Positions 42,585 through 52,209 are shown, counted from the stretch's first letter. The stretch: 64,000 bases of DNA from Bacteroides sp. CAG:545 (GCA_000432515.1 HF996029.1:35254-99253), one strand, 5' to 3'. Notes: a model not told the origin generated them from the sequence alone. Numbers and translations: made by a program.

Positions 42585-44390
42585 ATGCAAGCGATAATTC
42601 TGGCTGCCGGGATGGGAAAACGCCTTGGCGAATTGACCAAAGACAATACTAAGTGCATGGTAGAGGTGAACGGAGAAAGACTCATTGACCGCTACATCAG
42701 CATACTTTCAGGCTACGGCCTGACTAAGATCATCATTGTCACAGGATATAGAGGGGACAAACTGAGAGAGCATATCGGAAGGAGTTATGACGGCCTCGTG
42801 AAAATCGAGTATATCGACAATCCCATCTACGACAAGACGAACAACATCTATTCATTGGCGCTTGCAAAAGATGCACTTTGCGCTGAGGACACGATTCTGC
42901 TGGAATCCGACCTGATATTCGACAAGAAAATCATTGACCTGCTCATAAACCATCCGGACAAGGACCTGGCGCTGGTCGCAAAATACGAAAGCTGGATGGA
43001 CGGGACCATGGTCAGCATAGACGAGGACAGGAATATCGTGAATTTTATCCCGAAGCAGGCATTCCGCTACGAGGATATCGACGCGTACTGGAAAACGGTG
43101 AACATCTACAAATTCAGCAAGGAGTTCTGCAGGGACAAGTATGTGCCTTTCCTGGATGCATACTGCAAGGTGATGGGCAACAATGAATACTATGAGCAGG
43201 TGCTGAGGGTTCTGACACTGCTGCACAACTCTCCGCTTAAAGCCCTGCCTGTCAATGAATTGAAATGGTACGAAATAGATGACGTACAGGATCTCGACAT
43301 TGCGTCCACGCTCTTCGCGCACGATGACAGGAAATATGCCGGCTATCTCGGAAGACACGGCGGATACTGGAGATTCCCTGACCTGCTGGACTTCAGCCAC
43401 TTCTCAAATCCATACTTCCCGACAAGGCAGATGAAAGAGGAGTTGAAGGCGAATTTCGACACGCTTCTTGTAAGCAGCCCGTCGGGAATGGCTGTCAATG
43501 CGCTTCTTGCAGGCAAACTCACCGGAACAAGGCCGGAATACACAGTAGTCGGAAACGGAACCGGCGAGCTGATAAGAATAATGATGAAAGAGCACTGCGG
43601 CGGACGCGTCGGCATGGTTTATCCCACATTCGACGAATATCCTGCCCGCCTCGACTCCGGTCAGATAGTCTCTTATCACATTGACAATGAAGATTTTACC
43701 TATTCAGCAGACGAGCTCATCGGATTCTTCGCGGACAAGTCTTTGTCAATGCTGATGCTCATATCTCCGGACAACCCTACCGGCAGGCGCCTGTCCTGCG
43801 ACGACCTCCACAAACTTATAGCGTGGTGCAAGTCAATGAAGGTAAAACTACTCGTCGATGAAAGTTTCGCGGACTTCGCCGATTCAGGCAACTGCCTGAT
43901 GAACAATGATATGCTGGATTCATACTCCGGACTGTATGTGATGAAGGACATATCTTCTTCATGCGGGGTGCCGGGTCTGCGTATCGGGATCCTCGCATCG
44001 TCCGACAAGGAACTGATAGCCAGGGTGAAGGCGGATGCGAGCATCTGGAACATAAACTCCATCGCCGAATTCTACCTGCAGATCCACGGTAAATACGAAA
44101 AGGCCTACAATGTGTCCTGCAGCAAAGTCAAGGAGGAAAGGCAGAGATTCTTCAATGAATTGTGCACTGTTCCGTATCTGCGGCCGGTCACGTCAGAGGC
44201 TCCGTTCATCATGTGCGAAGTCAGACAGCCGTTTACATCTTCTTCACTGTCAAGCATGCTCCTGGAAAAAGGATTTCTCATCAAGGACTGCAGCCTGAAA
44301 AAGAGCATGGAGGGACTTCAGTATGTGCGCATTGCAGTACGTAGCAGTGAGGACAATGACAGGCTGACGGCTGCACTGAAAGAAATCTGA
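42585..44390 (+). CDS. Nucleotidyltransferase fused to a PLP-type aminotransferase-like domain lacking the PLP lysine
   Basis: About 601 residues from ATG 42585 (MQAIILAAGMGKRL); the frame is open further upstream but without homologous content. Residues ~1-245 form a LicC-like sugar-phosphate/choline-phosphate nucleotidyltransferase (AAGMGKRLGELTKDNTKCMV, DTILLESDLIFDKK). Residues ~260-601 form a class I/II aminotransferase fold of the HisC/CobD type: DNPTGRRLS, LLVDESFADF and GVPGLRIG are kept. The expected Schiff-base lysine, six residues before the Gly of PGLRIG, is serine (S458, codon TCT at 43956-43958). I infer a role in making or activating a small phospho-amino group for LicD. Confidence 0.85.
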   Translation: MQAIILAAGMGKRLGELTKDNTKCMVEVNGERLIDRYISILSGYGLTKIIIVTGYRGDKLREHIGRSYDGLVKIEYIDNPIYDKTNNIYSLALAKDALCAEDTILLESDLIFDKKIIDLLINHPDKDLALVAKYESWMDGTMVSIDEDRNIVNFIPKQAFRYEDIDAYWKTVNIYKFSKEFCRDKYVPFLDAYCKVMGNNEYYEQVLRVLTLLHNSPLKALPVNELKWYEIDDVQDLDIASTLFAHDDRKYAGYLGRHGGYWRFPDLLDFSHFSNPYFPTRQMKEELKANFDTLLVSSPSGMAVNALLAGKLTGTRPEYTVVGNGTGELIRIMMKEHCGGRVGMVYPTFDEYPARLDSGQIVSYHIDNEDFTYSADELIGFFADKSLSMLMLISPDNPTGRRLSCDDLHKLIAWCKSMKVKLLVDESFADFADSGNCLMNNDMLDSYSGLYVMKDISSSCGVPGLRIGILASSDKELIARVKADASIWNINSIAEFYLQIHGKYEKAYNVSCSKVKEERQRFFNELCTVPYLRPVTSEAPFIMCEVRQPFTSSSLSSMLLEKGFLIKDCSLKKSMEGLQYVRIAVRSSEDNDRLTAALKEI

Positions 44391-44449
44391 GACACTATTG
44401 GAAATGATGTGGTAAAACGTTAAATTAGCCACACATTAACCACAAAAAG

Positions 44450-45739
44450 ATGCCTAAGATATCTAAACGAGGAGCGGCACTGCCTGCTTCACCAATACGC
44501 AAACTGGCTCCGTTCGCGGAAGATGCCAAGAAACGCGGACTTAAAGTCTATCATCTGAATATCGGCCAGCCGGATCTTCCGACACCGGAAAAGGCATTGA
44601 CCGCACTCAAGAACATTGACAGGAAAACGCTGGAGTACAGCCCGAGTCAGGGCACATCTTCCCTGCGTGAAGAATTCCGGAACTACTACCGGAAATTCGG
44701 CATTGACCTGTCCTCTGACGAAATCATCGTCACCGCAGGCGGCTCTGAGGCGTTGCTTGCGACGTTTCTATCCGTATTCGATCCGGGCGACGAGGTGATT
44801 ATCACTGAACCGGGCTATGCAAACTATCTGAGTTTCGCCAAGGCTGCCGGGCTCACGGTAAAAGCAGTCACGTCCAGGATAGAAAACGGGTTCGCGCTGC
44901 CTTCCGCCGAAGATTTCAAGAACGCCATCACTGACAAGACCAAGGCTATCCTCATCTGTAATCCGAACAACCCTACCGGTTACCTCTACTCTCCGGAAGA
45001 ACTGTTCCAGTTGAGGGAACTGGTGCGGGAACACGACTTGTTCCTGATTGCCGACGAGGTTTACAGGGAGTTCGTATATACCGACGAGCCGTACATATCA
45101 GCATTGACATTGTTCGGGATTGAGGACAATGTGATAGTCGTGGATTCGGTGTCCAAACGCTACTCCGAATGCGGTATCCGAATCGGTATGGTGGTGACGC
45201 GGAATGCCGAAGTGAGAACAGCCGTCCTCAAATTCTGTCAGGCGAGACTCAGCCCGCCGCTTCTCGGTCAGATAGTGGCAGAGGCGTCGATTGAAGGCAC
45301 TGAACTCTATTCCAAGGAGTGCTTCGACGAATACCGCTCCAGAAGGGATTTCTTCATCAAAGGGCTCAATGAGATTCCGGGCGTATATTCTCCTATTCCT
45401 CAGGGCGCTTTCTATACTGTGGCAAAACTCCCTGTGGAAGACGCTGAAGATTTCTGCCAATGGTGTCTGACGGACTTCTGTTGGAGAGAAAATGCGGAAG
45501 AAACACCGGAAGAAGAAACAGGCATCCATTTCGACAGTCCATTGCCGGGACCTGAAGTAAAAGAGCCGGAATATGTCGGGGAGACCGTAATGATGGCTCC
45601 CGCTGCCGGCTTCTATGCCACACCTGGTCTCGGAAGGAATGAGGTCCGGATGGCTTATGTGCTGAACAAGAAGGACTTGAAGAGGGCCCTGATAGTGCTG
45701 CGTGCCGCCCTGGAAGAGTACAACAAGGTCAGACCTTGA
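44450..45739 (+). CDS. Class I aminotransferase (AspC-like)
   Basis: 429 residues, PLP fold type I. HLNIGQPDLPTPEKALT, TAGGSEALLATFLSVFDPGD, ICNPNNPTGYLYS, LIADEVYREFVY and the Schiff-base lysine in SVSKRYSECGIRIGM are all intact. A polar insert of ~40 residues (around WRENAEETPEEETG) near residue 345 is unusual. It would transfer amino groups between an amino acid and a keto acid. It follows the fusion gene by 60 bases on the same strand and its end overlaps the convergent GT2 gene by 11 bases. It may be general amino-acid metabolism rather than EPS-specific. Confidence 0.9.
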   Translation: MPKISKRGAALPASPIRKLAPFAEDAKKRGLKVYHLNIGQPDLPTPEKALTALKNIDRKTLEYSPSQGTSSLREEFRNYYRKFGIDLSSDEIIVTAGGSEALLATFLSVFDPGDEVIITEPGYANYLSFAKAAGLTVKAVTSRIENGFALPSAEDFKNAITDKTKAILICNPNNPTGYLYSPEELFQLRELVREHDLFLIADEVYREFVYTDEPYISALTLFGIEDNVIVVDSVSKRYSECGIRIGMVVTRNAEVRTAVLKFCQARLSPPLLGQIVAEASIEGTELYSKECFDEYRSRRDFFIKGLNEIPGVYSPIPQGAFYTVAKLPVEDAEDFCQWCLTDFCWRENAEETPEEETGIHFDSPLPGPEVKEPEYVGETVMMAPAAGFYATPGLGRNEVRMAYVLNKKDLKRALIVLRAALEEYNKVRP

Positions 45740-46754
45740 CGTAGAAATGACGTCTGAGCAGCAGCAGTCCGGCTACTGCATCAGTAAATTTCCTGCAATA
45801 CCATGCGTCGAACCGGTTTTTCGGAAGAGGAAGACCGGTTCCGTCGTATTTTTCGTTCGGGAAATCGCGGCGGATTGCGGTCAATGTCTTGTCACAATAC
45901 CGCTTGAGAAGCGGTCCGGCTATGGCCTGACACACTTTGTTCTCGGACAGGATATATTTCCGCAGAGGATAACCGGCATTGATGAAATCAGCCCTTGTGG
46001 AGAATTTCATTGACTCATTCTCCGACCAGCGATAGACGAAAAGCGGCTTCTCATAGCGGTAATAGTTAAGGGACTTCCCTACCCTTACTATATAATAAAG
46101 GTCAGTGGACGGTCCTGACATCGAATCGAAGCCGCCGGAGCGCATGAAAGCCTCTTTACGGAATGTGACACCGGTAGGCGCAAACAGCCTGCAGAACGGT
46201 TCCCAGTCTGACAACGGTTTCCATAAAGGATACTGTTTCTGCTCCTCTTGAACTACAGGTGCCGGTTCGCCCTTGTACTCCAGCCATTTGACAGGAGCAG
46301 GACAGATGATGTCAGCCTCGTTCTTCAATGCTATAACCTTGTCAATGCTTTCTATATAGTCCGGGAGCAGATAGTCGTCGTCATGGACAAGCACGGCATA
46401 CGGCGCATCAGAGAGGGACACAGCCCTGTTGAAATTGTCCACGAGACCGAGATTCTTCTCATTCCTGTAGTACGAAAGCCTGTCGTCATCCAACGCCGTC
46501 AGATACCTGCATATCGGAGAATCAGGCTCGGGATTGTCCTCGACCACTATCACGTCGAACGGGACCTCAGTTTTCTGGGCCAATGCAGAGGCCACGGTAT
46601 CCTTCAGCGTTTCCAGACGCTTGTACGTCGGAACAACTATGGAAAAACGGGGAGCAGTGACATTGACTCCACCTTTTATCAGTTTCACTCCCGACTCCGC
46701 CAGACGGTTCAGGTTATTTTTCTGATTCAGGCACGCTTCAGCATTGATTTCCAT
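45729..46754 (-). CDS. Glycosyltransferase family 2
   Basis: About 341 residues from ATG 46754 (MEINAEACLNQKNNL); a longer frame upstream lies inside the flippase gene. GT-A features: RFSIVVPTYKRLETLKDTV near residue 30, VIVVEDNPEPD, and the DxD-like VLVHDDDYLLPDY near 145. It overlaps the end of the flippase gene by 28 bases, implying coupling. It would add one sugar of the exopolysaccharide repeat unit. Confidence 0.9.
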   Translation of the reverse strand: MEINAEACLNQKNNLNRLAESGVKLIKGGVNVTAPRFSIVVPTYKRLETLKDTVASALAQKTEVPFDVIVVEDNPEPDSPICRYLTALDDDRLSYYRNEKNLGLVDNFNRAVSLSDAPYAVLVHDDDYLLPDYIESIDKVIALKNEADIICPAPVKWLEYKGEPAPVVQEEQKQYPLWKPLSDWEPFCRLFAPTGVTFRKEAFMRSGGFDSMSGPSTDLYYIVRVGKSLNYYRYEKPLFVYRWSENESMKFSTRADFINAGYPLRKYILSENKVCQAIAGPLLKRYCDKTLTAIRRDFPNEKYDGTGLPLPKNRFDAWYCRKFTDAVAGLLLLRRHFYVKV

Positions 46755-48154
46755 AACGAAGAGACTGATTGATAAAGTGATATGATTCCTGTGCGGTAGA
46801 ACTCCCCTACTGACATGTCCAGTTCGCGGAAAACCCACAGCGGCCATCTCCAGTTGTTGTACGCGGCCTGCACGACTCCCTGCACGAGGACGACTCCCAA
46901 CAGTCCGAGCGTGGTGAATCTCAGCACTACAAATGTCATAGCCACGATTACTCCGCCTGATACCAGGCTAGGGACCACATATGGAACTCTGTTGTCGGTG
47001 GAAATTACCGAAGCGCATTCAGAATGGTTCAGTTCCAGCGACATGATCAGGATATACAGGACACAGATGGTCAGGGAAGGCAGCTGGGTGCTCGACTTTA
47101 TGAGCGAAAGCAACGGCGGAGCGACGAAGATGATGCCCAATGCACCTGCAAGCAGGATAAGCTGTCCGGTGACCATGGTATAGGAAATCGTCTTTTTCAA
47201 CGCTGCCCTGTCCCCTGATACCCGCAGGTTCGAGACTTTCGGCAAATATGTGACGAAGAGGGTATTGGCAATGCCGGTGACAATTGTAGTGAGCTGGGTA
47301 AGAAGACCGTACGAACCGATTGTGGCAAGCGGCAGGAAAAAGCCGATGATGAACATACCCATCTTGTTCACGGCATAGGCGCCTACGAAATTGATACCGA
47401 GCTTCTTGGCATTGTACCAGATCACGCTGAATGTCTCGCGGATTTCCTTTCTGGTGACCGGGCCGGCATCCAATTTCGCTTTCAATTCCGGCGTGAAATA
47501 CTTTTTATATGCGAAATAGCGGAAAGCGAACGGGGCAATGAAGTTCGCAGCAACTACTGCAAACAGTCCCCACCCCGACAGCAGGAAGATGGTGCAGAGA
47601 ACCAGATAGACGGATTTGGAAAGGATTGCCGCCTGGGAGGACTCGCGTATCATCCCGCTTCCGGTCAGAAGGCTGGAATAATAGGAGAAATAGATGTTGA
47701 AGTACGTGGAGAACGAGTACAATATCCAGATAGGCAGGGAGTTGGCCACATTGGTAAAGCCTTCTGTAAGATACCATATATAGGCTGTTCCGAATGTCAG
47801 CATCACGATCAGCGCAAGCACTGAAAGCCTTCTATAGACGTAACGGGCAGTACTGATCAGCACGGACATCAGATGCCAATCCACATCAGAGGAGCTTTCG
47901 TTACTGACTCCTTCCCGACAAAGTGTCTTGGCCCCGCTGTTCACGTAGGTAAAATTTCTTCCGAACTGAGGCGAGAAACCGAAATCCATCAGGCCCACGA
48001 TAGAACTTACCGTCAGCATCAGGTAGTTCATACCGACCTCTTCGGAAGTGAGAAGATGCAATATGAGAGGCAATGTCACCAGTCCGGAACCTATCTGGAA
48101 CAGTTTGGCGACATAACTCCACGTCACATCTTTTCTTGTAATGTCAATTCCCAA
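46727..48154 (-). CDS. Polysaccharide flippase (Wzx/MOP family)
   Basis: 475 residues, about 12-14 membrane helices over the whole length (for example LFQIGSGLVTLPLILHLLTS, NFVGAYAVNKMGMFIIGFFL, PYVVPSLVSGGVIVAMTFVV). Charge pattern and length match Wzx-type flippases that move lipid-linked oligosaccharide across the inner membrane. It lies one base after the phosphatase gene and overlaps the GT2 gene. Confidence 0.9.
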   Translation of the reverse strand: MGIDITRKDVTWSYVAKLFQIGSGLVTLPLILHLLTSEEVGMNYLMLTVSSIVGLMDFGFSPQFGRNFTYVNSGAKTLCREGVSNESSSDVDWHLMSVLISTARYVYRRLSVLALIVMLTFGTAYIWYLTEGFTNVANSLPIWILYSFSTYFNIYFSYYSSLLTGSGMIRESSQAAILSKSVYLVLCTIFLLSGWGLFAVVAANFIAPFAFRYFAYKKYFTPELKAKLDAGPVTRKEIRETFSVIWYNAKKLGINFVGAYAVNKMGMFIIGFFLPLATIGSYGLLTQLTTIVTGIANTLFVTYLPKVSNLRVSGDRAALKKTISYTMVTGQLILLAGALGIIFVAPPLLSLIKSSTQLPSLTICVLYILIMSLELNHSECASVISTDNRVPYVVPSLVSGGVIVAMTFVVLRFTTLGLLGVVLVQGVVQAAYNNWRWPLWVFRELDMSVGEFYRTGIISLYQSVSSLWKSMLKRA

Positions 48155-48155
48155 T

Positions 48156-48866
48156 CTATAAGGTCATTATTTTCGACAGCATCGCAACAGTGCTCTTGGA
48201 AAGGATCTTGCAGGCTACCTGGCCTTCGAGCGCACGAAACCTGTGGCAATCCGTTCCGGTCATTGAATACATTCCCTTGGAAAGCATGTTCTGCGCTCTT
48301 TTTGCCACTGTCTCACCATAGACACCGATTATCGATGCGAGGTTCATCTGGAGAAGCGCTCCTTTTTCCATGAGACGCGAATAATCTTCCATCTTCATAT
48401 AGCCATACCTTTCAGGATGGGCGATAATCGGAATATATCCGGCATCGAATATATTGTCAATGATATTCCAGAAGTCAAGCGGAGCCGCCCAGGTGGACGT
48501 TTCCACAAGCAAGTTGTTCTCGCCATGCAGCAGTAAGTCCTTCTTCGCCAGACGCTCGACGAAAAGATTGTCTATCATGTTTTCCGAAGCGAGCTCAAGC
48601 TCCACACTTCCTTTCCACGCCTCTTTCAGTTGTTCGAATCTGTCTTTCAGGTCCTGTGTCTTGTTCGGGACATCCTCCATGATGTGAGGAGTACACCAGA
48701 GTTTGCGCACCCCGGCCTCCTCCATCAAGGTAAGAATCTTGAGCGACTCTTCCAATGTCCTGACACCGTCATCCACGCCATATAGAACGTGTGAATGATT
48801 GTCCACAAACCCTTTAAGCAAGCCTGACTCATCCAGGGAGCAGCGGCTATTGAAAAATCCGAACAT
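48156..48866 (-). CDS. CpsB/YwqE-type tyrosine-protein phosphatase (PHP fold)
   Basis: 236 residues. Metal-binding PHP motifs: VDNHSHVLYGVDDG near residue 23, LWCTPHIMEDVP near 58, IIAHPERYGY near 150 and SMTGTDCHRF near 205. This family dephosphorylates the BY-kinase controlling capsule or EPS assembly. The gene follows the Wzc-type kinase gene directly (11 bases), the usual kinase-phosphatase pairing. Confidence 0.92.
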   Translation of the reverse strand: MFGFFNSRCSLDESGLLKGFVDNHSHVLYGVDDGVRTLEESLKILTLMEEAGVRKLWCTPHIMEDVPNKTQDLKDRFEQLKEAWKGSVELELASENMIDNLFVERLAKKDLLLHGENNLLVETSTWAAPLDFWNIIDNIFDAGYIPIIAHPERYGYMKMEDYSRLMEKGALLQMNLASIIGVYGETVAKRAQNMLSKGMYSMTGTDCHRFRALEGQVACKILSKSTVAMLSKIMTL

Positions 48867-48877
48867 GTCAGAGACTT

Positions 48878-51295
48878 TTATTTGGTACTGTCGTTGCCGT
48901 AGCCATAGCCATAACCGTAGCCATAACCATAGCCATATCTATAAGCATGGGTATGAACATCGACTCCATTGAGAATCAGGGCCGTATGGTTATAGACTCC
49001 GCTTTCGTACAGTTCATCTACAGCAGGAAGCGACCTCTTGTCGAACAGACCAGCACGGATGATGAACACTGTAAAGTCGGCATACTTCGCAATGATGGTC
49101 GTGTCAGCTACAATGTCCACAGGCGCGCAGTCCATGAAGATGTAATCGTACCTTGCAGAAAGGTCTTCCATCATCTTCGCGAACCTGTCTGATACCAGAA
49201 GCTCTGCCGGATTAGGAGGGAGAGCGCCCACTGAAAGCAGATCCAGATTATCTCTAAGATGCTGGATTTCAGTGACAATGCTGTCCACTTTACCGTTCAG
49301 GTAAGCGGAAATTCCGGATTTGTTATGGTCCAGTGCCTTGCCCAGAGTAGCCTTCCTGAGGTCGAGGTCCATAAGCAGCACCTTCGAGCCTTTCAATGCC
49401 ATAGTAGCAGCCATATTCATTATCACGAACGTCTTGCCGGCATTAGGATTGAATGAAGTTACCATCATCCTGTGACATCCCTTATGGTTTGACGTCATGA
49501 AGTCCATATTGGTACGGAGCACACGGAACGCCTCATTGATGCTGTTCCTGTTAGATGGCTCTACCACGATCCTGGTATTGGTCTCGTCGCACATCTTCTT
49601 GCGGAGACGGTTGATGAGTCCTGCGCCTTTGCCTATCTGAGGAATCTCGGCAAGGAACGGAACCTTGAGTGAAGCCACGTCAGACTTGCACTTGACTCTT
49701 GTATCCAGCTGCTTGAGGAGGAAGAATACTCCGAAAGGAATTCCGCATCCGAGGACGAGAGCGACCAGCAGGATCATCTGCTTTCTCGGAGAATCCGGAA
49801 GGTCATTGCCGTTAGGGGCCATGACCATACGGGTATTGCCGACATTGACAAGACTGGCGATTTCATTCTCCTCTCTCTTCTTCAGGAGGTAAATGTAGAG
49901 TTCTTCCTTAATTTTCTGCTGACGCTCGATGGAGAGAAGCTGCAGTTCCTGCCCTGACGTATTGGCAATGTGGGACATTATCAGGTTCTCCTCTGACTCG
50001 AGTTGGTCGGCCTGGAGCTGCAGTGTGGAAATCAGGTTTTCAACCGAGCGGTTGATGGCTATCTTCAATGCAGCGATGGACGTGTTGAGGTCTGACACCA
50101 GAGGGTTGTTGTCACTGCTCTCATTTGCGAACCTGTCACGGTTGAGCACCAGGCTGTTGTACTCCTTGATCTGCGCCTCGACCGTCGTGCTGGTCAATCC
50201 TGAGTTCGCCGGGATAAGCGCACCTGAATGTGCAGGATTTTCCAGATATTCCTTGATGAACTTGGCGATAGCAAGCTGGTTGTTCACATCGAAGGACTTG
50301 GCCTTGTATTCTGTGGACTCCTCAAGATACGCTGCAGAAAGAGACCTTATATCTGTGATTTTGTGAGAAGACTTGTAATCCTTGAGGTTTTCCTCTACGC
50401 CGCCCAATTCCTTCTCGATGACGATCAGACGGTCATTTATGAAGGCCGTAGTATTTCTTGCAGAACGGTTCTTGTTCTCTACCCAATGCTCGTTATATAC
50501 ATCTATCAATGTCCTGAGCACAGCATCTGCCCTGGACGGGAAACGGTCCTTCATCGTAAGCACGATAACGGTGGATTCCTTTCCGGACAATGCCACTGTA
50601 ACGCCCTTGCAGTATGCTTTGGCCAACTTTGCGGAGTTTACCCAGCTGACACGCATTGGCTTTTTCCACTTGTCAATGAATTCCGTAGGAACAATGACAA
50701 TCTTGCCTACAGGTGTAGATATGGTGTCGCGGAGTCTTCCTGTGATTTTTTCTGTATGTTTGATAGTTTCACCGACAACTGCCAAATCCTTGATCACGAA
50801 TGTGCTGTCCTTTTCATTGACAATCTCGAAAGAGAAAGCAGAAGCGTTGTTGTCTCCTGCAAGAACGAGGGCTATCGGAGAATCAGTAAATTTTTCTCTC
50901 GAACGGAGGAACTGCTTCTCCACGTATGTAGTCTCGAGTCCGAGGCGCTTGACCACGGTCTGCATAATGTCTGGAGATGAAATCGCCTCTATTTCGTTAT
51001 AGACATTGGAGCCATTCATACTTCTGTACCTGACACCTCCTGTAAACGACGCGAGGTCCCTCAATGCTGAATTCTCATTGGTATCGTCTATCATCACCTT
51101 CGCAGTACGTGTATAGCTGGAGGCTGTGCGATACAGGTAAAATACTGAGAAACAGAGGCAGATGGCAACTGACAGCACATACCACCACTTGTTGTCCCAA
51201 ATCATTGACCAGAGGTCAGCAAGGTTGAGAAGATCGTTTTCTTCTTCATTTCTGACCTGTGACGGTCTGTTATCGAGATTATTGTCTATTGGCAT
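48878..51295 (-). CDS. Wzc-type polysaccharide co-polymerase with BY-kinase domain
   Basis: 805 residues. Residues ~25-180 form the N-terminal Wzz domain with the first membrane helix (WWYVLSVAICLCFSVFYLYR); a periplasmic coiled-coil region and a second helix (MILLVALVLGCGIPFGVFFL, ~510) follow. The cytosolic kinase has Walker A as NPNAGKTF (~615), Walker A' VLLMDLDLR and Walker B YIFMDCAPVD. The end is a tyrosine cluster with repeated Tyr-Gly (YRYGYGYGYGYGYGYG), the autophosphorylation tail. It sets chain length with the outer-membrane exporter encoded 36 bases upstream. Confidence 0.95.
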   Translation of the reverse strand: MPIDNNLDNRPSQVRNEEENDLLNLADLWSMIWDNKWWYVLSVAICLCFSVFYLYRTASSYTRTAKVMIDDTNENSALRDLASFTGGVRYRSMNGSNVYNEIEAISSPDIMQTVVKRLGLETTYVEKQFLRSREKFTDSPIALVLAGDNNASAFSFEIVNEKDSTFVIKDLAVVGETIKHTEKITGRLRDTISTPVGKIVIVPTEFIDKWKKPMRVSWVNSAKLAKAYCKGVTVALSGKESTVIVLTMKDRFPSRADAVLRTLIDVYNEHWVENKNRSARNTTAFINDRLIVIEKELGGVEENLKDYKSSHKITDIRSLSAAYLEESTEYKAKSFDVNNQLAIAKFIKEYLENPAHSGALIPANSGLTSTTVEAQIKEYNSLVLNRDRFANESSDNNPLVSDLNTSIAALKIAINRSVENLISTLQLQADQLESEENLIMSHIANTSGQELQLLSIERQQKIKEELYIYLLKKREENEIASLVNVGNTRMVMAPNGNDLPDSPRKQMILLVALVLGCGIPFGVFFLLKQLDTRVKCKSDVASLKVPFLAEIPQIGKGAGLINRLRKKMCDETNTRIVVEPSNRNSINEAFRVLRTNMDFMTSNHKGCHRMMVTSFNPNAGKTFVIMNMAATMALKGSKVLLMDLDLRKATLGKALDHNKSGISAYLNGKVDSIVTEIQHLRDNLDLLSVGALPPNPAELLVSDRFAKMMEDLSARYDYIFMDCAPVDIVADTTIIAKYADFTVFIIRAGLFDKRSLPAVDELYESGVYNHTALILNGVDVHTHAYRYGYGYGYGYGYGYGNDSTK

Positions 51296-51331
51296 AGCAA
51301 TCTTTATTTATCTTGATTATGTATATCAGTT

Positions 51332-52162
51332 TTATTTTTTCTTGGAATTCGATACTGCGATGAACAGGTTGGCGATGGTCACGCCGAAAGAGCCCATCGA
51401 TACCCAGAAGGAAGCTGACCTGAGACTGTTTTCATTGACAGTGGACTGGCCGGCACGCACTTTATTCGGTTCTACCATCACCACGTCATTCTGCTGAAGG
51501 TAATAGGCTGGAGAATTGAACAGATCGACTGAACGGATGTCCACGAAGTAGATGTTGCGTTTTCCGTTAAGTTCACGTACCACGGACACCTTGTCCCTGC
51601 GGCCGTATATGGTAAGGTCTCCTGCAAGGCTCAATGCCTCCAGAAGCGTAATTTTGTCACCCGTAATGGAATATGTTCCAGGCCTTGTCACCTCGCCGAT
51701 TACGGAAACCTTGAAGTTCAGGAACTCCACGGTCACTACCGGATCTTTAAGAAGATTTCGTGCAATGAGTTCGTTTCTGACTTTTTCAGACACCTGCCAG
51801 CGGGTAAGTCCTGCGACATTGATCTTGCCCACTATCGGGAACTCGATATTGCCGTCACTATCCACGGAATATCCCATAAGTCGCTGATAACCACCTGTCG
51901 CAGACGTTTCTGCACCGGCCTGATAGCTCACATTGGTAAGATTGAACATTGCGGACAACTCCGGATTTCTGCTGGAAACCACGATGGATATCATATCCTT
52001 AGGCTGAACCAGAATACCGAGTTCGCTTTTCATTGTCATCGTGGTGTCTTTCGTGGCATCCTGAAGATAATTGATGTTTCTTGATGTTTTCGAGCCGCAC
52101 GACGAAAGAGCCAAAGACAGCGCTAACGCACTAACGCACAAAGACAAGCGGATTTTTTTCAT
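51332..52162 (-). CDS. Polysaccharide export outer-membrane lipoprotein (Wza-like)
   Basis: 276 residues. A lipoprotein signal (LALSLALSSCGS, Cys near 22), a Poly_export domain (~50-150, LVQPKDMISIVVSSRNPEL and GYSVDSDGNIEFPIVGKINV) and SLBB-type region (VSVIGEVTRPGTYSITGDKI) identify the EPS export channel. A C-terminal hydrophobic helix (~245-268) resembles Wza's membrane-spanning helix. It is the first gene of the leftward EPS transcript and has a -7 element about 50 bases upstream. Confidence 0.94.
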   Translation of the reverse strand: MKKIRLSLCVSALALSLALSSCGSKTSRNINYLQDATKDTTMTMKSELGILVQPKDMISIVVSSRNPELSAMFNLTNVSYQAGAETSATGGYQRLMGYSVDSDGNIEFPIVGKINVAGLTRWQVSEKVRNELIARNLLKDPVVTVEFLNFKVSVIGEVTRPGTYSITGDKITLLEALSLAGDLTIYGRRDKVSVVRELNGKRNIYFVDIRSVDLFNSPAYYLQQNDVVMVEPNKVRAGQSTVNENSLRSASFWVSMGSFGVTIANLFIAVSNSKKK

Positions 52163-52209
52163 ATACAGTTTAAAATTAAAGTCAATGTAATTATAACCGG
52201 ATTAGTAGG

